DNA of 5,025 nucleotides. Source: Sphingomonadales bacterium. GTDB taxonomy: Bacteria; Pseudomonadota; Alphaproteobacteria; Sphingomonadales; Sphingomonadaceae. Of the stretch, positions 4,985-5,025 are shown in pieces. The notes beneath the pieces are model-generated. The model saw only the letters and a list, made by a program, of their open reading frames with translations. It searched no databases and was not told where the DNA came from. The position numbers were made by a program, and so were the translations under genes. The DNA lies in NCBI GenBank assembly GCA_018067055.1, contig JAGPVK010000378.1, forward strand, positions 1 through 5,025, read 5' to 3'. Within the stretch, counting starts at the first letter, position 1. The number at the start of each line of letters is the position of its first letter.

Positions 4985-5025
4985 GATTTGCGGTTGGCCA
5001 AATCTGCGTGACGACGCAACCGATA

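Overview
The window looks like chromosomal DNA of a GC-rich alphaproteobacterium, most likely a sphingomonad (Sphingopyxis/Sphingomonas-like). This is an inference from the codon bias, the family mix (PRC-barrel, DUF3008, MgtC/SapB, PPOX-type stress protein) and a site matching the alphaproteobacterial general-stress sigma factor EcfG (GGAAC-N16-CGTT). No rRNA, tRNA, CRISPR array, transposase or phage gene is visible.

Layout. The left edge (1-751, minus) holds the first 250 codons of a PLP-dependent O-acetylhomoserine sulfhydrylase (metY type). It is divergent from a secreted or lipid-anchored peroxiredoxin of the BCP/PrxQ type (1007-1564, plus). The peroxiredoxin converges on a small PRC-barrel protein (1674-2039, minus). 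Between them lie a perfect bidirectional terminator hairpin and a perfect 18-bp tandem repeat. A 355-bp intergenic region carries the EcfG-type promoter of the PRC-barrel gene and four helically phased T-tracts ahead of a divergent flavin-binding general stress protein (2395-2889, plus). A 91-nt, nearly fully palindromic hairpin with a trailing T-run follows. Then come an MgtC/SapB-family membrane protein (3059-3544) and a 63-residue DUF3008 protein (3586-3777), probably one transcription unit. A second terminator, sharing its core sequence with the first, lies upstream of about 190 bp of apparently empty DNA. The window closes with a complete TauE/SafE-type (TSUP) membrane permease (4034-4984, minus).

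How the genes may work together. The central block (peroxiredoxin, PRC-barrel, PPOX-type protein, MgtC, DUF3008) has the composition of a stress-response neighbourhood, and two possible EcfG-type promoters (one exact, one with a mismatch) fit that. The flanking metY and TSUP genes could both relate to sulfur (sulfide assimilation, sulfite/sulfonate or other anion export), but they are not adjacent and nothing in the sequence links them.

I do not see a clearly new multi-gene system. The least explained structures are the 91-nt palindrome, the possible leaderless mgtC transcript, the tandem repeat next to the terminator and the possible pseudoknotted metY leader.
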